This document shows, piece after piece, positions 43,552 to 52,601 of a stretch of DNA of 64,000 nt. A program made the translations under genes and the position numbers. Source of the DNA: Sphingomonas tagetis (GTDB lineage: Bacteria; Pseudomonadota; Alphaproteobacteria; Sphingomonadales; Sphingomonadaceae); the NCBI RefSeq assembly GCF_024211275.1, contig NZ_JAMLDX010000002.1:310001-374000 (forward strand), given 5' to 3'. The stretch's first letter is position 1; every line of letters begins with the position of its first letter. The notes under the pieces are model-generated. The model had not been told where the DNA came from. It saw only the letters and a list, made by a program, of their open reading frames with translations, and did no database searches.

Positions 43552-44952
43552 ATGCATAACGGCAAATCCCATTTTTTCGTCGGCGTGGGCGGCAGCGGCA
43601 TGATGCCGCTGGCGATGATCCTCGCCGGACAAGGCGCGAAGGTCTCAGGTTCGGACCGCAGTCTCGACTCCGGCCGCCTGCCCACCAAGTTCGATGCGTT
43701 GAAGGCCCTCGGCATCGGGCTGTTCCCGCAGGACGGCAGCGGCATCACTTCGCCAGACCAGACCGTGATCGCCTCCGCCGCGGTCGAGGCGACCGTCCCC
43801 GATATGGTCCGCGCGGCGGAACTCGGCTGCGCGCGCCTGACCCGCGCCGAATTGAACGCTTGGCTGTTCAACGCCGCGCAGATCTCGATCGGCATCGCCG
43901 GCACCAGCGGCAAGTCGACCGTCACCGGCATGATCGCGTGGATCCTGCACAGCCTCGGCCGCGACCCCACGGTGATGAACGGCGCAGTAATGAAGAATTT
44001 CGCCACCCCCGACGCGCCGTTCGCCAGCGCGCTGGTCGGGGGCAACGGCATCTATGTCAGTGAGGTGGACGAGAGCGACGGCTCGATCGCGCTCTATTCG
44101 CCGCATATCGCGGTGCTCAACAATGTCAGCCTCGACCATAAGAGCCTCGAGGAGCTGCGCCAGCTGTTCGGCGACTTCGCCGCCAAGGCGCGCACCACTG
44201 TGGTCAATGTCGGCGACGCCGAGAGCGCCGCGCTGGCGATGGCGCTGGACCGCAGCCGCACCACGACCTTCGCGGTCGAGGCCGACGCCGACCTGTCGGC
44301 CCGCAACCTCAAACCCGAAGCCTTCGCTTGTCGCTTCGACCTCGTCACATCAGACGTCACGCTGCCCGTCCGCCTCGCCGTTCCCGGCCGCCACAATGTC
44401 GCCAACGCCCTCGCCGCGCTCGGCGCGGTGGCCGCCACCGGCATCCCGCTCGCCGATGCCGCAAGGGCGGTCGAGGGCTTCACCGGCCTGCGCCGCCGCT
44501 TCGAGCTGGTCGGCGAAGCGAACGGCGTCGCGGTGATCGATGATTTCGGCCACAACCCCGACAAGATCGGCGCGACGCTCGACACGCTCCACGCCTTTCC
44601 CGGCCGCGTCCTCGCACTGTTCCAGCCGCACGGCTACGGTCCGCTCAAGGTCATGCGCCGCGAACTGGTCGAGATGTTCGTCGAAAAGCTCGCCCCCGAC
44701 GACCTGCTCGTCCTGCCCGACCCGGTCTATCAGGGCGGCACCGTCAGCCGCGACGTCACCAGCGCCGACATCGTCGCCGACATCGCCGCCTCAGGCCGCG
44801 CCGCGCGTCACATCCCCGACCGCGCCGCCGCCGCCGCGCACCTCGTCGCTCAGGCGCGGCCCGGCGACCGCATCGTCATCATGGGCGCGCGTGATGATAC
44901 GCTGAGCCTGCTCGCGACCCAGATGGTCGACGATCTCGCCGCGCGAGACTAG
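43552..44952 (+). CDS. mpl: Mur ligase family protein, Mpl-like (UDP-MurNAc:tripeptide ligase)
   Basis: 466 residues with the three Mur ligase domains: the UDP-binding Rossmann start [18 protein letters not shown] near 7-24, the ATP loop GTSGKST at 117-123, EVDESDGSI near 163, and a C-terminal ligase domain ([19 protein letters not shown] near 325). Most like MurC/Mpl, but the P-loop is GTSGKST where they usually have GTHGKTT. Mpl joins the tripeptide L-Ala-D-Glu-mDAP to UDP-MurNAc, so pairing with LdcA fits murein recycling. Symbol assigned by context and fold, not certain. Confidence 0.78.
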   Translation: MHNGKSHFFVGVGGSGMMPLAMILAGQGAKVSGSDRSLDSGRLPTKFDALKALGIGLFPQDGSGITSPDQTVIASAAVEATVPDMVRAAELGCARLTRAELNAWLFNAAQISIGIAGTSGKSTVTGMIAWILHSLGRDPTVMNGAVMKNFATPDAPFASALVGGNGIYVSEVDESDGSIALYSPHIAVLNNVSLDHKSLEELRQLFGDFAAKARTTVVNVGDAESAALAMALDRSRTTTFAVEADADLSARNLKPEAFACRFDLVTSDVTLPVRLAVPGRHNVANALAALGAVAATGIPLADAARAVEGFTGLRRRFELVGEANGVAVIDDFGHNPDKIGATLDTLHAFPGRVLALFQPHGYGPLKVMRRELVEMFVEKLAPDDLLVLPDPVYQGGTVSRDVTSADIVADIAASGRAARHIPDRAAAAAHLVAQARPGDRIVIMGARDDTLSLLATQMVDDLAARD

Positions 44953-45602
44953 CCGATCTTCTGGCCGGTCTTCGCCCAGTCGGCGAGGAAGCCTTCGATG
45001 CCCTTGTCGGTCAGCGGGTGCCTGACCAGCTGACGGATCACCGAAGGCGGCGCGGTCATCACGTCGGCGCCGAGCTTGGCGCTCTCCAGCACATGGATCG
45101 GGTGGCGCACGCTTGCGACCAGGATCTCGGTCGCGAAGTCGTAATTGTCATAGATCAGCCGGATGTCGCTGATCAGCTGCATCCCGTCAAAGCCATTGTC
45201 GTCATGCCGCCCGACGAACGGCGAAACGAACGTCGCCCCCGCCTTCGCCGCCAGCAGCGCCTGATTCGCCGAGAAGCAGAGCGTGACGTTGACCATCGTC
45301 CCGTCGTCGGTCAGCGCCTTGCAGGTCTTCAGGCCATCGATCGTCAGCGGCACCTTGACCGCGACATTGTCGGCGATCTTCCGCACGATCTCCGCCTCGC
45401 GCATCATCCCGGCGTGGTCGAGCGCGACCACTTCGGCCGACACCGGTCCCGGCACGATCTTGCAGATTTCCGCCACCACTTCGAGGAAGTCGCGGCCCGC
45501 CTTGTGGATCAGCGACGGGTTGGTGGTGACGCCGTCGAGCAGCCCCGCCTCCGCCAGCTCGCGAATGTCGTTGGTGTCGGCGGTGTCGGCGAAGAACTTC
45601 AT
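44949..45602 (-). CDS. fsa: Fructose-6-phosphate aldolase/transaldolase family protein
   Basis: 217 residues, the short class I aldolase/transaldolase subfamily. [18 protein letters not shown] and DGVTTNPSL at the start, the Schiff-base Lys83 in [36 protein letters not shown] near 105-130 and [16 protein letters not shown] tail. It may exchange dihydroxyacetone units in the pentose phosphate pathway or act as Fsa. Its TAG is shared by the opposite-strand gene through one CTAG. priA, a common neighbour, is 1.4 kb away. Confidence 0.9.
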   Translation of the reverse strand: MKFFADTADTNDIRELAEAGLLDGVTTNPSLIHKAGRDFLEVVAEICKIVPGPVSAEVVALDHAGMMREAEIVRKIADNVAVKVPLTIDGLKTCKALTDDGTMVNVTLCFSANQALLAAKAGATFVSPFVGRHDDNGFDGMQLISDIRLIYDNYDFATEILVASVRHPIHVLESAKLGADVMTAPPSVIRQLVRHPLTDKGIEGFLADWAKTGQKIG

Positions 45603-45717
45603 CGGCGGAAAGCCTTTCTGATTGTGACAAGTCGATGACGGGGTGCTAGGCGCCCGCCCGGACCTTAGGCCCGCCCTCTAACACCAAGGGGGCATGGCCG
45701 ATAGCCTGGAAGGCCCG

Positions 45718-46392
45718 ATGAACCATATTGCTCTCTGCGCACTCGCCGCGCTCTGCACCGCCACGCCCGCGCTCGCGCAGGATCAGGATCAGGAACTCTG
45801 GCTCACCGGCGGCTTCGGCGCGAAGCTGGGAGACCAGACCAAGTTCGAATTCGACACGGTCACCCGATTCGGCAACGACGCCGGCGGGCTGTACGAGGTC
45901 GAGATCAACACCCAGGTCGTCCAGGAACTGGGCGGCGGCCTCAACATCGCCGGCGGCTATGTCCGCAACATCAACTATTCGCGCGGCAATGTGACGAGCA
46001 CCGAGGACCGGCTACGCGCACATGTCGGCTATGCCACCACGGTCGGGCCGGTGAAGCTGTCGGGCCGGGTGCGGCTCGAAGTCCGTTTCCGCTCCGATGG
46101 CGATGATACGGGCTACCGCCTGCGCCCGCAGCTCAAGGCGACGCTGCCGCTCGGCAAGAAAAGCCCGTTCAGCCTGGTCGCCAGCCATGAAAGCTTCATT
46201 CCGCTCAACGACACCGACTGGCGCCAGCGCGCCGGGCATGAGCGGATGCGCAACTTCGCCGGCGTCAACTGGAAGGCGACCAAGCTGATCGGGATCGAGG
46301 CCGGCTATATGAACCAGTATAATTTCCGCCCCGCCCCGGCGCGCGACGTGATGGACCACGCGCTTTCGCTCAGCGCGATCCTCAGCTTCTAG
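45718..46392 (+). CDS. DUF2490 outer-membrane beta-barrel protein
   Basis: 224 residues with a Sec signal peptide (MNHIALCALAALCTATPALAQ) and alternating beta strands ending in Phe (LSAILSF), typical of outer-membrane barrels of the DUF2490 type. ATG 45718 is used because the upstream in-frame ATG at 45694 would add an acidic stretch in front of the signal peptide. Function unknown. The 115 bases upstream hold no other feature I can name. Confidence 0.8.
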   Translation: MNHIALCALAALCTATPALAQDQDQELWLTGGFGAKLGDQTKFEFDTVTRFGNDAGGLYEVEINTQVVQELGGGLNIAGGYVRNINYSRGNVTSTEDRLRAHVGYATTVGPVKLSGRVRLEVRFRSDGDDTGYRLRPQLKATLPLGKKSPFSLVASHESFIPLNDTDWRQRAGHERMRNFAGVNWKATKLIGIEAGYMNQYNFRPAPARDVMDHALSLSAILSF

Positions 46393-46410
46393 GGCGTTAT
46401 CCAAAATAAT

Positions 46411-46440
46411 CGTCACCCCGGCCTTGAGCCGGGGTCCCGC
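46411..46440. repeat. Single CACCCCGGC palindromic repeat unit
   Basis: CCCCGGC-CTTGA-GCCGGGG within a 30-base unit closely related to the pair at 31151-31257. It follows the DUF2490 stop by 18 bases and can work as a terminator stem. Related units are widespread in sphingomonads. Confidence 0.65.
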
Positions 46441-46498
46441 TTCAATTCCGCCCCTCAAGACAGCATGTCCCCCGGTCGAGTCCAGGTGACGGGAGAAA

Positions 46499-46945
46499 CT
46501 ACTCGGGCGCGACCAGCATCAGCTTCGCCGCCGGCTTCTGCAGGCCGGTGGCGTAAACGCGGTAGGTGCCCGGCTGCAGATCGAAGCGCACGATCTTGCG
46601 GATCGTCGAGCATTGCGGCCCATGGCCGTGTGCGGCCGACTTGAGCGCCGCGCCGCCCGAGGCGCCCGGCACCACGTCGATCCAGCCGGGCTGGTCGAGC
46701 GCGACGCCATAACGGCCTGCCCTGGCGACCGTGAAGCGCACGACCGCCGCCCCGCCCGGCTTCGCGCCCGCGGGCACGCCCGCCAGCTGCGCCACATCGC
46801 CGGCCGGCGCGGTCACCGCCTTGCCCGATTCCAGCGCCGTCCCCGTCGCGGTCCACCCGGCGAGCGGGGCGGGCAGCGCCACATCGGTCGAGGCACATTG
46901 CGGCGCGGCCTGAAGCAGCATGAGGGCGGCAAGAAACATCGGCAT
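46499..46945 (-). CDS. Periplasmic hypothetical protein
   Basis: 148 residues with a short Sec signal (MPMFLAALMLLQAAPQCA). The rest is beta-rich: VVRFTVARAGRYGVALDQPGWIDV, STIRKIVRFDLQPGTYRVYATGL. The pattern looks like a small beta-sandwich of the discoidin/CBM type, but I do not recognise the family. It is divergent from priA. Confidence 0.65.
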   Translation of the reverse strand: MPMFLAALMLLQAAPQCASTDVALPAPLAGWTATGTALESGKAVTAPAGDVAQLAGVPAGAKPGGAAVVRFTVARAGRYGVALDQPGWIDVVPGASGGAALKSAAHGHGPQCSTIRKIVRFDLQPGTYRVYATGLQKPAAKLMLVAPE

Positions 46946-47007
46946 CGACTCCTTTGCCGTCGCGATACTGCTTTCCTAGCGACTCGGGAATGCCGATATG
47001 GGCGGCA

Positions 47008-49173
47008 ATGTCCCGCGCCCGCGTCATCGTCCTCAATTCCGCACTCGGCCCGCTCGACTATCGCGTGCCGCACGGCATGGCGGTCGAACCGGGGTCGATC
47101 GTCGTCGCCCCGCTCGGCCCGCGCCAGCTGATCGGCGTGGTGTGGGAGGCCGACCGCCTCGCCACCGAGGAAGTCGGCGACAACCGGCTGCGCAACCTGA
47201 TGGCCGTCGCCGACGCCCCGCCGATCCCCGCGCCGCTGCGTCGGCTTATCGAATGGACCGCGGACTATTATCTCGCGCCGCTCGCCTCGGTGCTGCGCAT
47301 GGCACTGTCCTCCACCTCGGCGCTGGAGGGCGGCAAGACGATCATCGAATATCGCGCCACCGGCGAGGTGCCCGGACGGCTGACTCCCCAGCGCGAGCAG
47401 GCGCTCGACCGAATCGGCGACCGTCAGGGCCTGATCCGCGAACTGGCGGCGATCGCCGACGTCTCGGACGGCGTCATCCGCGGGCTGGTCAAGGTGGGCG
47501 CGATCGAGGGCGTGTCGGTCGATCTCGACACCCCCTACCCCGTCCCCGACCCCAATTTCGCGCCGCCCGATCTCTCCAGCGTGCAAGCCGACGTCGCCTC
47601 GATCCTGCGCCAGGCGATCGGCGCCGAGGCGTTCCAGCCCTTCCTCCTCGACGGCGTCACTGGCTCGGGCAAGACCGAAGTCTATTTCGAAGCGGTCGCC
47701 GCGGCGCTAGCGGCGGGCAAACAGTCTCTAGTGTTACTACCAGAGATCGCTCTGACCGAACCCTTCCTCAAACGCTTCCATGCTCGTTTCGGTACCGAAC
47801 CGATTCCCTGGCACTCGGGCCTGCGCCAGTCCCAACGCCGCCGCGCCTGGCGCGCCATCGCCAGCGGCGAGGCGCTGGTCACCGTCGGTGCGCGATCTTC
47901 GCTATTTTTGCCCTATCCGAAGCTGGGGCTGATCGTGATCGACGAGGCGCACGAAACCAGCTTCAAGCAGGAAGAAGGCGTTCATTATCACGCGCGCGAC
48001 GTCGCGGTGATGCGGGGCCGTTTCGAACGCTGCCCGGTGATTCTCGCCAGCGCGACGCCCGCGATCGAGACGCGCCAGCAAGTCGCGCTCGGCCGCTACG
48101 AGGAACTCAAGCTTCCCGCCCGCTACGGCGCCGCCGAAATGCCTGCGATCGAGGCGATCGACCTGCTCGCCGAACAACCCCCACGCGGCCGCTGGCTCGC
48201 GCCGCGACTGGTCAAGGCGATCGAGGCGACGCTTGAACGCAAGGAACAGGCGTTGCTGTTCCTCAACCGCCGCGGCTACGCCCCGCTGACGCTGTGCCGC
48301 ACCTGCGGCCACCGCTTCCAATGCCCCAATTGCACCGCCTGGATGGTCGAGCACCGGCTGATTGCCCGCCTCGCCTGCCACCATTGCGGCCACACGTTGC
48401 CGACGCCGCGCGCCTGCCCCGAATGCGATAGCGAGGACAGCCTGGTCGCCTGCGGCCCCGGCGTCGAGCGCATCGCCGACGAGGTCGCAGCGCTGTTCCC
48501 CGAGGCGAAGACCGCCGTCGTCACCTCCGACACGATCTGGTCGCCGGCCAAGGCGGCCGAGTTCGTCAACCGCATGGAGGCGGGCGACATCGACATCGTC
48601 GTGGGCACGCAGCTCGTCACCAAGGGCTATCACTTCCCCAACCTGACATTGGTCGGCGTGGTCGATGCCGATCTCGGCCTCGAGGGGGGCGACCTGCGCG
48701 CGGCGGAACGCAGCTTCCAGCAGATCTGCCAGGTCGCGGGGCGTGCCGGGCGCGGCGAGAAGCCCGGCACCGTCCTCATCCAGACGCACAGCCCCAAGGC
48801 GCCGGTGATGCGCGCGCTGGTCAGCGGCGACGCCGACAGCTTCTACGCCGCCGAAACCGAAGCGCGGCGCGAAGCTGGCGCCCCACCGTTCGGCCGCTTC
48901 GCCGCGATCATCGTGTCGAGCGAGGACAAGGACGCCGCGCTCGAAACCGCCCGAGCGGTCGGCCGCGCCGCGCCGCAGGTCGAGGCGATGCAGGTGTTCG
49001 GCCCCGCCCCCGCCCCGCTCGCGATGCTGCGCGGCCGCCACCGCTTCCGCCTGCTCGTCCACGCCCGCCGCGCGCTCGACGTGCAGGATGTGATCCGCGA
49101 GTGGCTCGGCGCGCTCGAATGGCCGGCCAGGGTCAGAGTTGTTGTCGATGTGGATCCATATAACTTCCTGTGA
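47008..49173 (+). CDS. priA: Primosomal replication protein N' (PriA)
   Basis: 721 residues from ATG 47008 (MSRARVIVLN); an in-frame ATG at 46990 is possible. DNA-binding N-terminal domain, Walker A GVTGSGKTEVY near 214, Walker B DEAHE near 309, and the zinc-binding block CRTCGHRFQCPNC ... CHHCGH ... CPEC near 430-470 inserted in the helicase core. PriA restarts collapsed replication forks. Complete. Confidence 0.97.
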   Translation: MSRARVIVLNSALGPLDYRVPHGMAVEPGSIVVAPLGPRQLIGVVWEADRLATEEVGDNRLRNLMAVADAPPIPAPLRRLIEWTADYYLAPLASVLRMALSSTSALEGGKTIIEYRATGEVPGRLTPQREQALDRIGDRQGLIRELAAIADVSDGVIRGLVKVGAIEGVSVDLDTPYPVPDPNFAPPDLSSVQADVASILRQAIGAEAFQPFLLDGVTGSGKTEVYFEAVAAALAAGKQSLVLLPEIALTEPFLKRFHARFGTEPIPWHSGLRQSQRRRAWRAIASGEALVTVGARSSLFLPYPKLGLIVIDEAHETSFKQEEGVHYHARDVAVMRGRFERCPVILASATPAIETRQQVALGRYEELKLPARYGAAEMPAIEAIDLLAEQPPRGRWLAPRLVKAIEATLERKEQALLFLNRRGYAPLTLCRTCGHRFQCPNCTAWMVEHRLIARLACHHCGHTLPTPRACPECDSEDSLVACGPGVERIADEVAALFPEAKTAVVTSDTIWSPAKAAEFVNRMEAGDIDIVVGTQLVTKGYHFPNLTLVGVVDADLGLEGGDLRAAERSFQQICQVAGRAGRGEKPGTVLIQTHSPKAPVMRALVSGDADSFYAAETEARREAGAPPFGRFAAIIVSSEDKDAALETARAVGRAAPQVEAMQVFGPAPAPLAMLRGRHRFRLLVHARRALDVQDVIREWLGALEWPARVRVVVDVDPYNFL

Positions 49174-49232
49174 CCTTGAAAGTGCATCGCCGCTGGGGCT
49201 AGCTTCACGGCATTGAAATTTGGGGGTTTCGC

Positions 49233-50750
49233 ATGATCGTGCGGTTTGCCGCTCTCGCGCTGGCGCTGCTGGCGCCCGCCGCCGCTCGCGCCGAGTGGCA
49301 CGAGGCCAGCACTGAACATTTTGTCGTCTATGCCGACAGCAAGCCCGAAACGATCAGCAAATTCGCGGACGAACTCGAAAAGTTCAACAAGGCGATGCGC
49401 GCCTTCTACCGCAACGTGCGCAAGCCCGCCGAAGGGCCGGCCAATCGCGTCACCGTGTTTGTGGTGTCGGCATCGGACGGGATCGCCAAGCTGGCAGGCA
49501 GTGGTTTCGTGCGCGGCTTCTACATTCCCCGTGCGGGCGGCAACGTCGCCTTCGTACCGCCGGTCGCCAAGGCCGACCGTTATGAGCTGTCAGGCATCGC
49601 GGTGCTGCGCCACGAATATGCGCATCACTTCATGTACACCGCCGCTCCCGCGGTATTCCCGATGTGGTTCAGCGAGGGGTTTGCCGAATTCTGGTCGACG
49701 GTGCGGTTCGAGAAAGATGGCGGCGCGACGATCGGCATCGCCCCGTCGCACCGTGGCTGGGGGCTGATGAGCGGCAACCCGCTGCCGGTCGAGCAACTCG
49801 TGACGATGACCAGCCGTAGGCTCAATCCCGAACAACTCGAGGCAATCTATGGCCGGGGCTGGCTGCTCACGCATTACTTGATGAGCGATCCGGCGCGGCA
49901 GAAGCTGCTGGGCAAATACATCGCCGCGTTGAATGAAGGCCAGGCGCCGACAAAGGCAGCCGAAGCCTTTGGAGATCTCAAAGCTCTCGGCCGCGAGCTC
50001 GAGAAATATCTCAACCGCCGCACATTGCCGGCCACAACGCTCAGCGCTGAAACGCTCGCCACCGCGCCGGTCAAGCTGCGCAAGCTCACGCCGGGTGAAG
50101 TCGCGACGATGAAGGTGCGGATCGAATCGCGCGCTGGCGTGACACCGGATGAGGCCAAGCAGGTGCTGATCAAGGCACGCAAAGCGGCAGCGCCTTATCC
50201 GAATGATCCCGGTGCGCAGGTCGCGCTGGCCGAGGCCGAATATGATGCTGGCAACTACGCGCTCGCCGACGAAGCCTCCGGCCGTGCGATCACAGCCGCT
50301 CCGACGATGAGCGACGCGCTGGTCTATCGCGCAATGTCCAAGCTCGCGCTCGCGGAGGCGGCGGACAAGCCCGACTGGTCGAGCGTGCGCCGCGCGATCG
50401 TCGCCGCCAACCGCGCAGATCCGGAGGACCCACGCCCGCTGATCCTGTTCTATCGCAGCTTCATCGCAGCGGGGCAGGCACCGACCGAGGCCGCCAAGCT
50501 CGGCTTCGCGAAGGCGTATGACATCGCGCCGTCGGACATGGGCCTGCGGATGGATGCCGCGCGCATGTTCCTGATGGACGGCAACCGCACCGAAGCGCGC
50601 GAGGCGTTGCGGCTCATCGCGTTCAACCCGCACGGCGCGACGCGAGCCGAGTTCGCACGCACCATGGTTGCGGCGATCGACAATGGCGACACGCCGGACA
50701 AGATCCTGGCGATGCAGCCGGCGGCTGATACGAAGGATGACGGAGAGTGA
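49233..50750 (+). CDS. Exported gluzincin-like protein with C-terminal TPR region
   Basis: 505 residues. Signal peptide MIVRFAALALALLAPAAARA. Residues 30-250 resemble DUF1570/M48-like peptidases: HEYAHH at 127-132 and SEGFAEFW about 20 residues later provide the two His and Glu of a gluzincin site. The C-terminal half is TPR-like (IKARKAAAPYPNDPGAQVALAEAEYDAGNYALADEASGRAI). Likely an envelope protease or chaperone. Followed 70 bases later by the membrane serine protease gene on the same strand. Confidence 0.78.
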   Translation: MIVRFAALALALLAPAAARAEWHEASTEHFVVYADSKPETISKFADELEKFNKAMRAFYRNVRKPAEGPANRVTVFVVSASDGIAKLAGSGFVRGFYIPRAGGNVAFVPPVAKADRYELSGIAVLRHEYAHHFMYTAAPAVFPMWFSEGFAEFWSTVRFEKDGGATIGIAPSHRGWGLMSGNPLPVEQLVTMTSRRLNPEQLEAIYGRGWLLTHYLMSDPARQKLLGKYIAALNEGQAPTKAAEAFGDLKALGRELEKYLNRRTLPATTLSAETLATAPVKLRKLTPGEVATMKVRIESRAGVTPDEAKQVLIKARKAAAPYPNDPGAQVALAEAEYDAGNYALADEASGRAITAAPTMSDALVYRAMSKLALAEAADKPDWSSVRRAIVAANRADPEDPRPLILFYRSFIAAGQAPTEAAKLGFAKAYDIAPSDMGLRMDAARMFLMDGNRTEAREALRLIAFNPHGATRAEFARTMVAAIDNGDTPDKILAMQPAADTKDDGE

Positions 50751-50820
50751 TCGCGCACGCGCCGCTTGAACCGGGCCCACGCTTCCGCGATTGAAGGGCG
50801 GTTTGGGTGGAGGGTTGATC

Positions 50821-52335
50821 GTGACGCGTTGGCTCCTGGTGCTGGTTGCGGCCGTTCTTGCCGGGCTCCTCCCCGCGCGCGCCGACGACATTTCCGCTTC
50901 GGGCCGCGGCGTCGTTCGCATCGTCACCATTGCCATCGTCGAAGGAGAAGTCGTTGGCTTCGGTCACGGCAGCGGCCTCGCGGTCGCGCCCAACCGTGTG
51001 CTCACCAACGCGCATGTCGTCGAGGCGGCGGAGCGCTATCCCGGCAACGTCGTGATCGGCATCGTGCCGTCGGAGGGCGACAAGAGCTATCAGGGCCGAC
51101 TGATCGCGGTGGATGCCGACCGCGACCTCGCGCTGATCGAGTTCAGCGGCATCCGCCTGCCCGCGCTCACCTTCTACAACGGACCGGTGAGCGAGGGCGA
51201 TTCGATGATCGCGCTCGGCTATCCCGGCAATGTCGATCTCGCCACCGCGCGCTCGGCCGCGGACTTCATCACCCCGCTCTCGCCGGTGCGCTCGCAGGGC
51301 GTGTTCTCGGGCGGGCGCAATCTGCAGGGGGTGAGCGTGCTGCTGCACACCGCCGGGATCGCGCGCGGCAATTCGGGCGGACCTTTGCTCGATCCGTGCG
51401 GCCGCGTGCTCGGCGTCAACTCGGCCGTCACGCGCGCCGACGACGGCGACGCCAGCTTCGGCTTTGCGATCGGCAATGACGAGGTCGCCGCCTTCCTGCG
51501 CGAGGCCAAGCAGCCGATGCCCGTCAACGGCGTGGCCTGCACCAGCATCGCCGACCGGCTGGCGCAGGACCGCAGCGAGGCCGAACAGGCGCGCACCGCC
51601 GAGGAAGCGCGTCAGCGCGAAGCCGCGGCGAAAGCGGCGTCCGAGCGCGAGAATGCGCTCGACCAGGCGCTGGTCGACAATTTCGCGATGCGCGAAAATT
51701 ATCTCGGTGCGGCGGCGCTGCTGCTGGTGCTCGGCGCGCTGGGGCTGGGCGCTGGCGGGCTGTTCCATACGCGCGGGCAGAAACGCGAGACGCTGTGGGC
51801 CGCGGGCGGCGGCGGCGTTCTGATGGTCGCGGCGTTGGTCACCTTCTTCACGCGCCCCGCCTTCGACCCCGCCGCGATCGAGGGCGCGGCGCGTGTCGCC
51901 GTGCCGCCGCCTGCCGCAGAACCAGGCGGCCTTGGCAAGATGGTCTGCACGATCGACCCGGCTCACTCACGCGTCACCGTTTCCAGCACGCAGGACACGC
52001 GGATCGACGTCAGCCCCGACGGCTGCGTCAACGGCCGCACGCAATATGCCGAGACCGGCCAGAACTGGCAGCGCATCCTGGTGCCCAACGAGGAGCAGAC
52101 CGTGTCGGTGCTCGAATACGCCCCGGCGACGCGGCTCTATTCGACCACGCGCTACCTGCTCTCCGCCGCGCAGATGGCCGACGCCCGCAAGCTTCGCGCC
52201 GCGGTGAAGATCAAGGCGTGCTCGACCGATCAGGCCGCGCGCGCCGACCTCGCGTCGAAGCAGCAGGCAATCCGCACCGCCCTGCCACAGGTGTTCAACG
52301 AGCGGCTGGTCTATCGCTGCAGGCCGGGGAGTTAG
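50821..52335 (+). CDS. Membrane-linked trypsin-like (S1C) serine protease with novel C-terminal domain
   Basis: 504 residues from GTG 50821, six bases after GGAGGG. A signal/anchor (4-20), then a DegP-like protease domain with His65 (LTNAHVV), Asp102 (DRDLALIEF) and Ser185 (GNSGGPL). A coiled coil at about 255-300 (EAEQARTAEEARQREAAAKAASEREN) leads to two membrane segments at about 306-327 and 339-356, then a 140-residue beta-rich domain with four Cys that I do not recognise. No PDZ domain. Upstream TTG starts are in frame but lack a ribosome site. Its TAG lies in the left arm of the nested repeat that follows. Confidence 0.83.
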   Translation: MTRWLLVLVAAVLAGLLPARADDISASGRGVVRIVTIAIVEGEVVGFGHGSGLAVAPNRVLTNAHVVEAAERYPGNVVIGIVPSEGDKSYQGRLIAVDADRDLALIEFSGIRLPALTFYNGPVSEGDSMIALGYPGNVDLATARSAADFITPLSPVRSQGVFSGGRNLQGVSVLLHTAGIARGNSGGPLLDPCGRVLGVNSAVTRADDGDASFGFAIGNDEVAAFLREAKQPMPVNGVACTSIADRLAQDRSEAEQARTAEEARQREAAAKAASERENALDQALVDNFAMRENYLGAAALLLVLGALGLGAGGLFHTRGQKRETLWAAGGGGVLMVAALVTFFTRPAFDPAAIEGAARVAVPPPAAEPGGLGKMVCTIDPAHSRVTVSSTQDTRIDVSPDGCVNGRTQYAETGQNWQRILVPNEEQTVSVLEYAPATRLYSTTRYLLSAAQMADARKLRAAVKIKACSTDQAARADLASKQQAIRTALPQVFNERLVYRCRPGS

Positions 52336-52601
52336 GGTCTGAACTCACTTGGAACGAGGATCGAGATCGTGTCTGGAAGGCCGCCGACAAGGAGCGCAGC
52401 GCAGCCGCGTAGCAGAGCTACGCGCAAGCAAGCGACGCAGCTCGGCGGCCTTCCAGACACGACCGCGCAGCGGCGGGCGGAATTTGGCGCCGGGCGTCGT
52501 CGCGCGTCGGTCACGATGCGCCGCATCGCTCCTTCCTTGCTCCTAGCCCAACACCAAATTCCGCTCCGTCCCGACCTCGTTCCAAGTGAGTTCAGACCCT
52601 A
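52333..52601. repeat. 269-bp nested inverted-repeat element
   Basis: Outer perfect 27-bp inverted repeats (52333-52359 and 52575-52601) enclose inner perfect 21-bp inverted repeats (52367-52387 and 52442-52462), which enclose a perfect 8-bp hairpin (52406-52413 / 52417-52424). The right-hand flank 52463-52574 holds a shorter GATGCG/CGCATC hairpin. No reading frame of note lies inside. The outer arms contain the TAG stop codons of both flanking, convergent genes. Confidence 0.85.
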
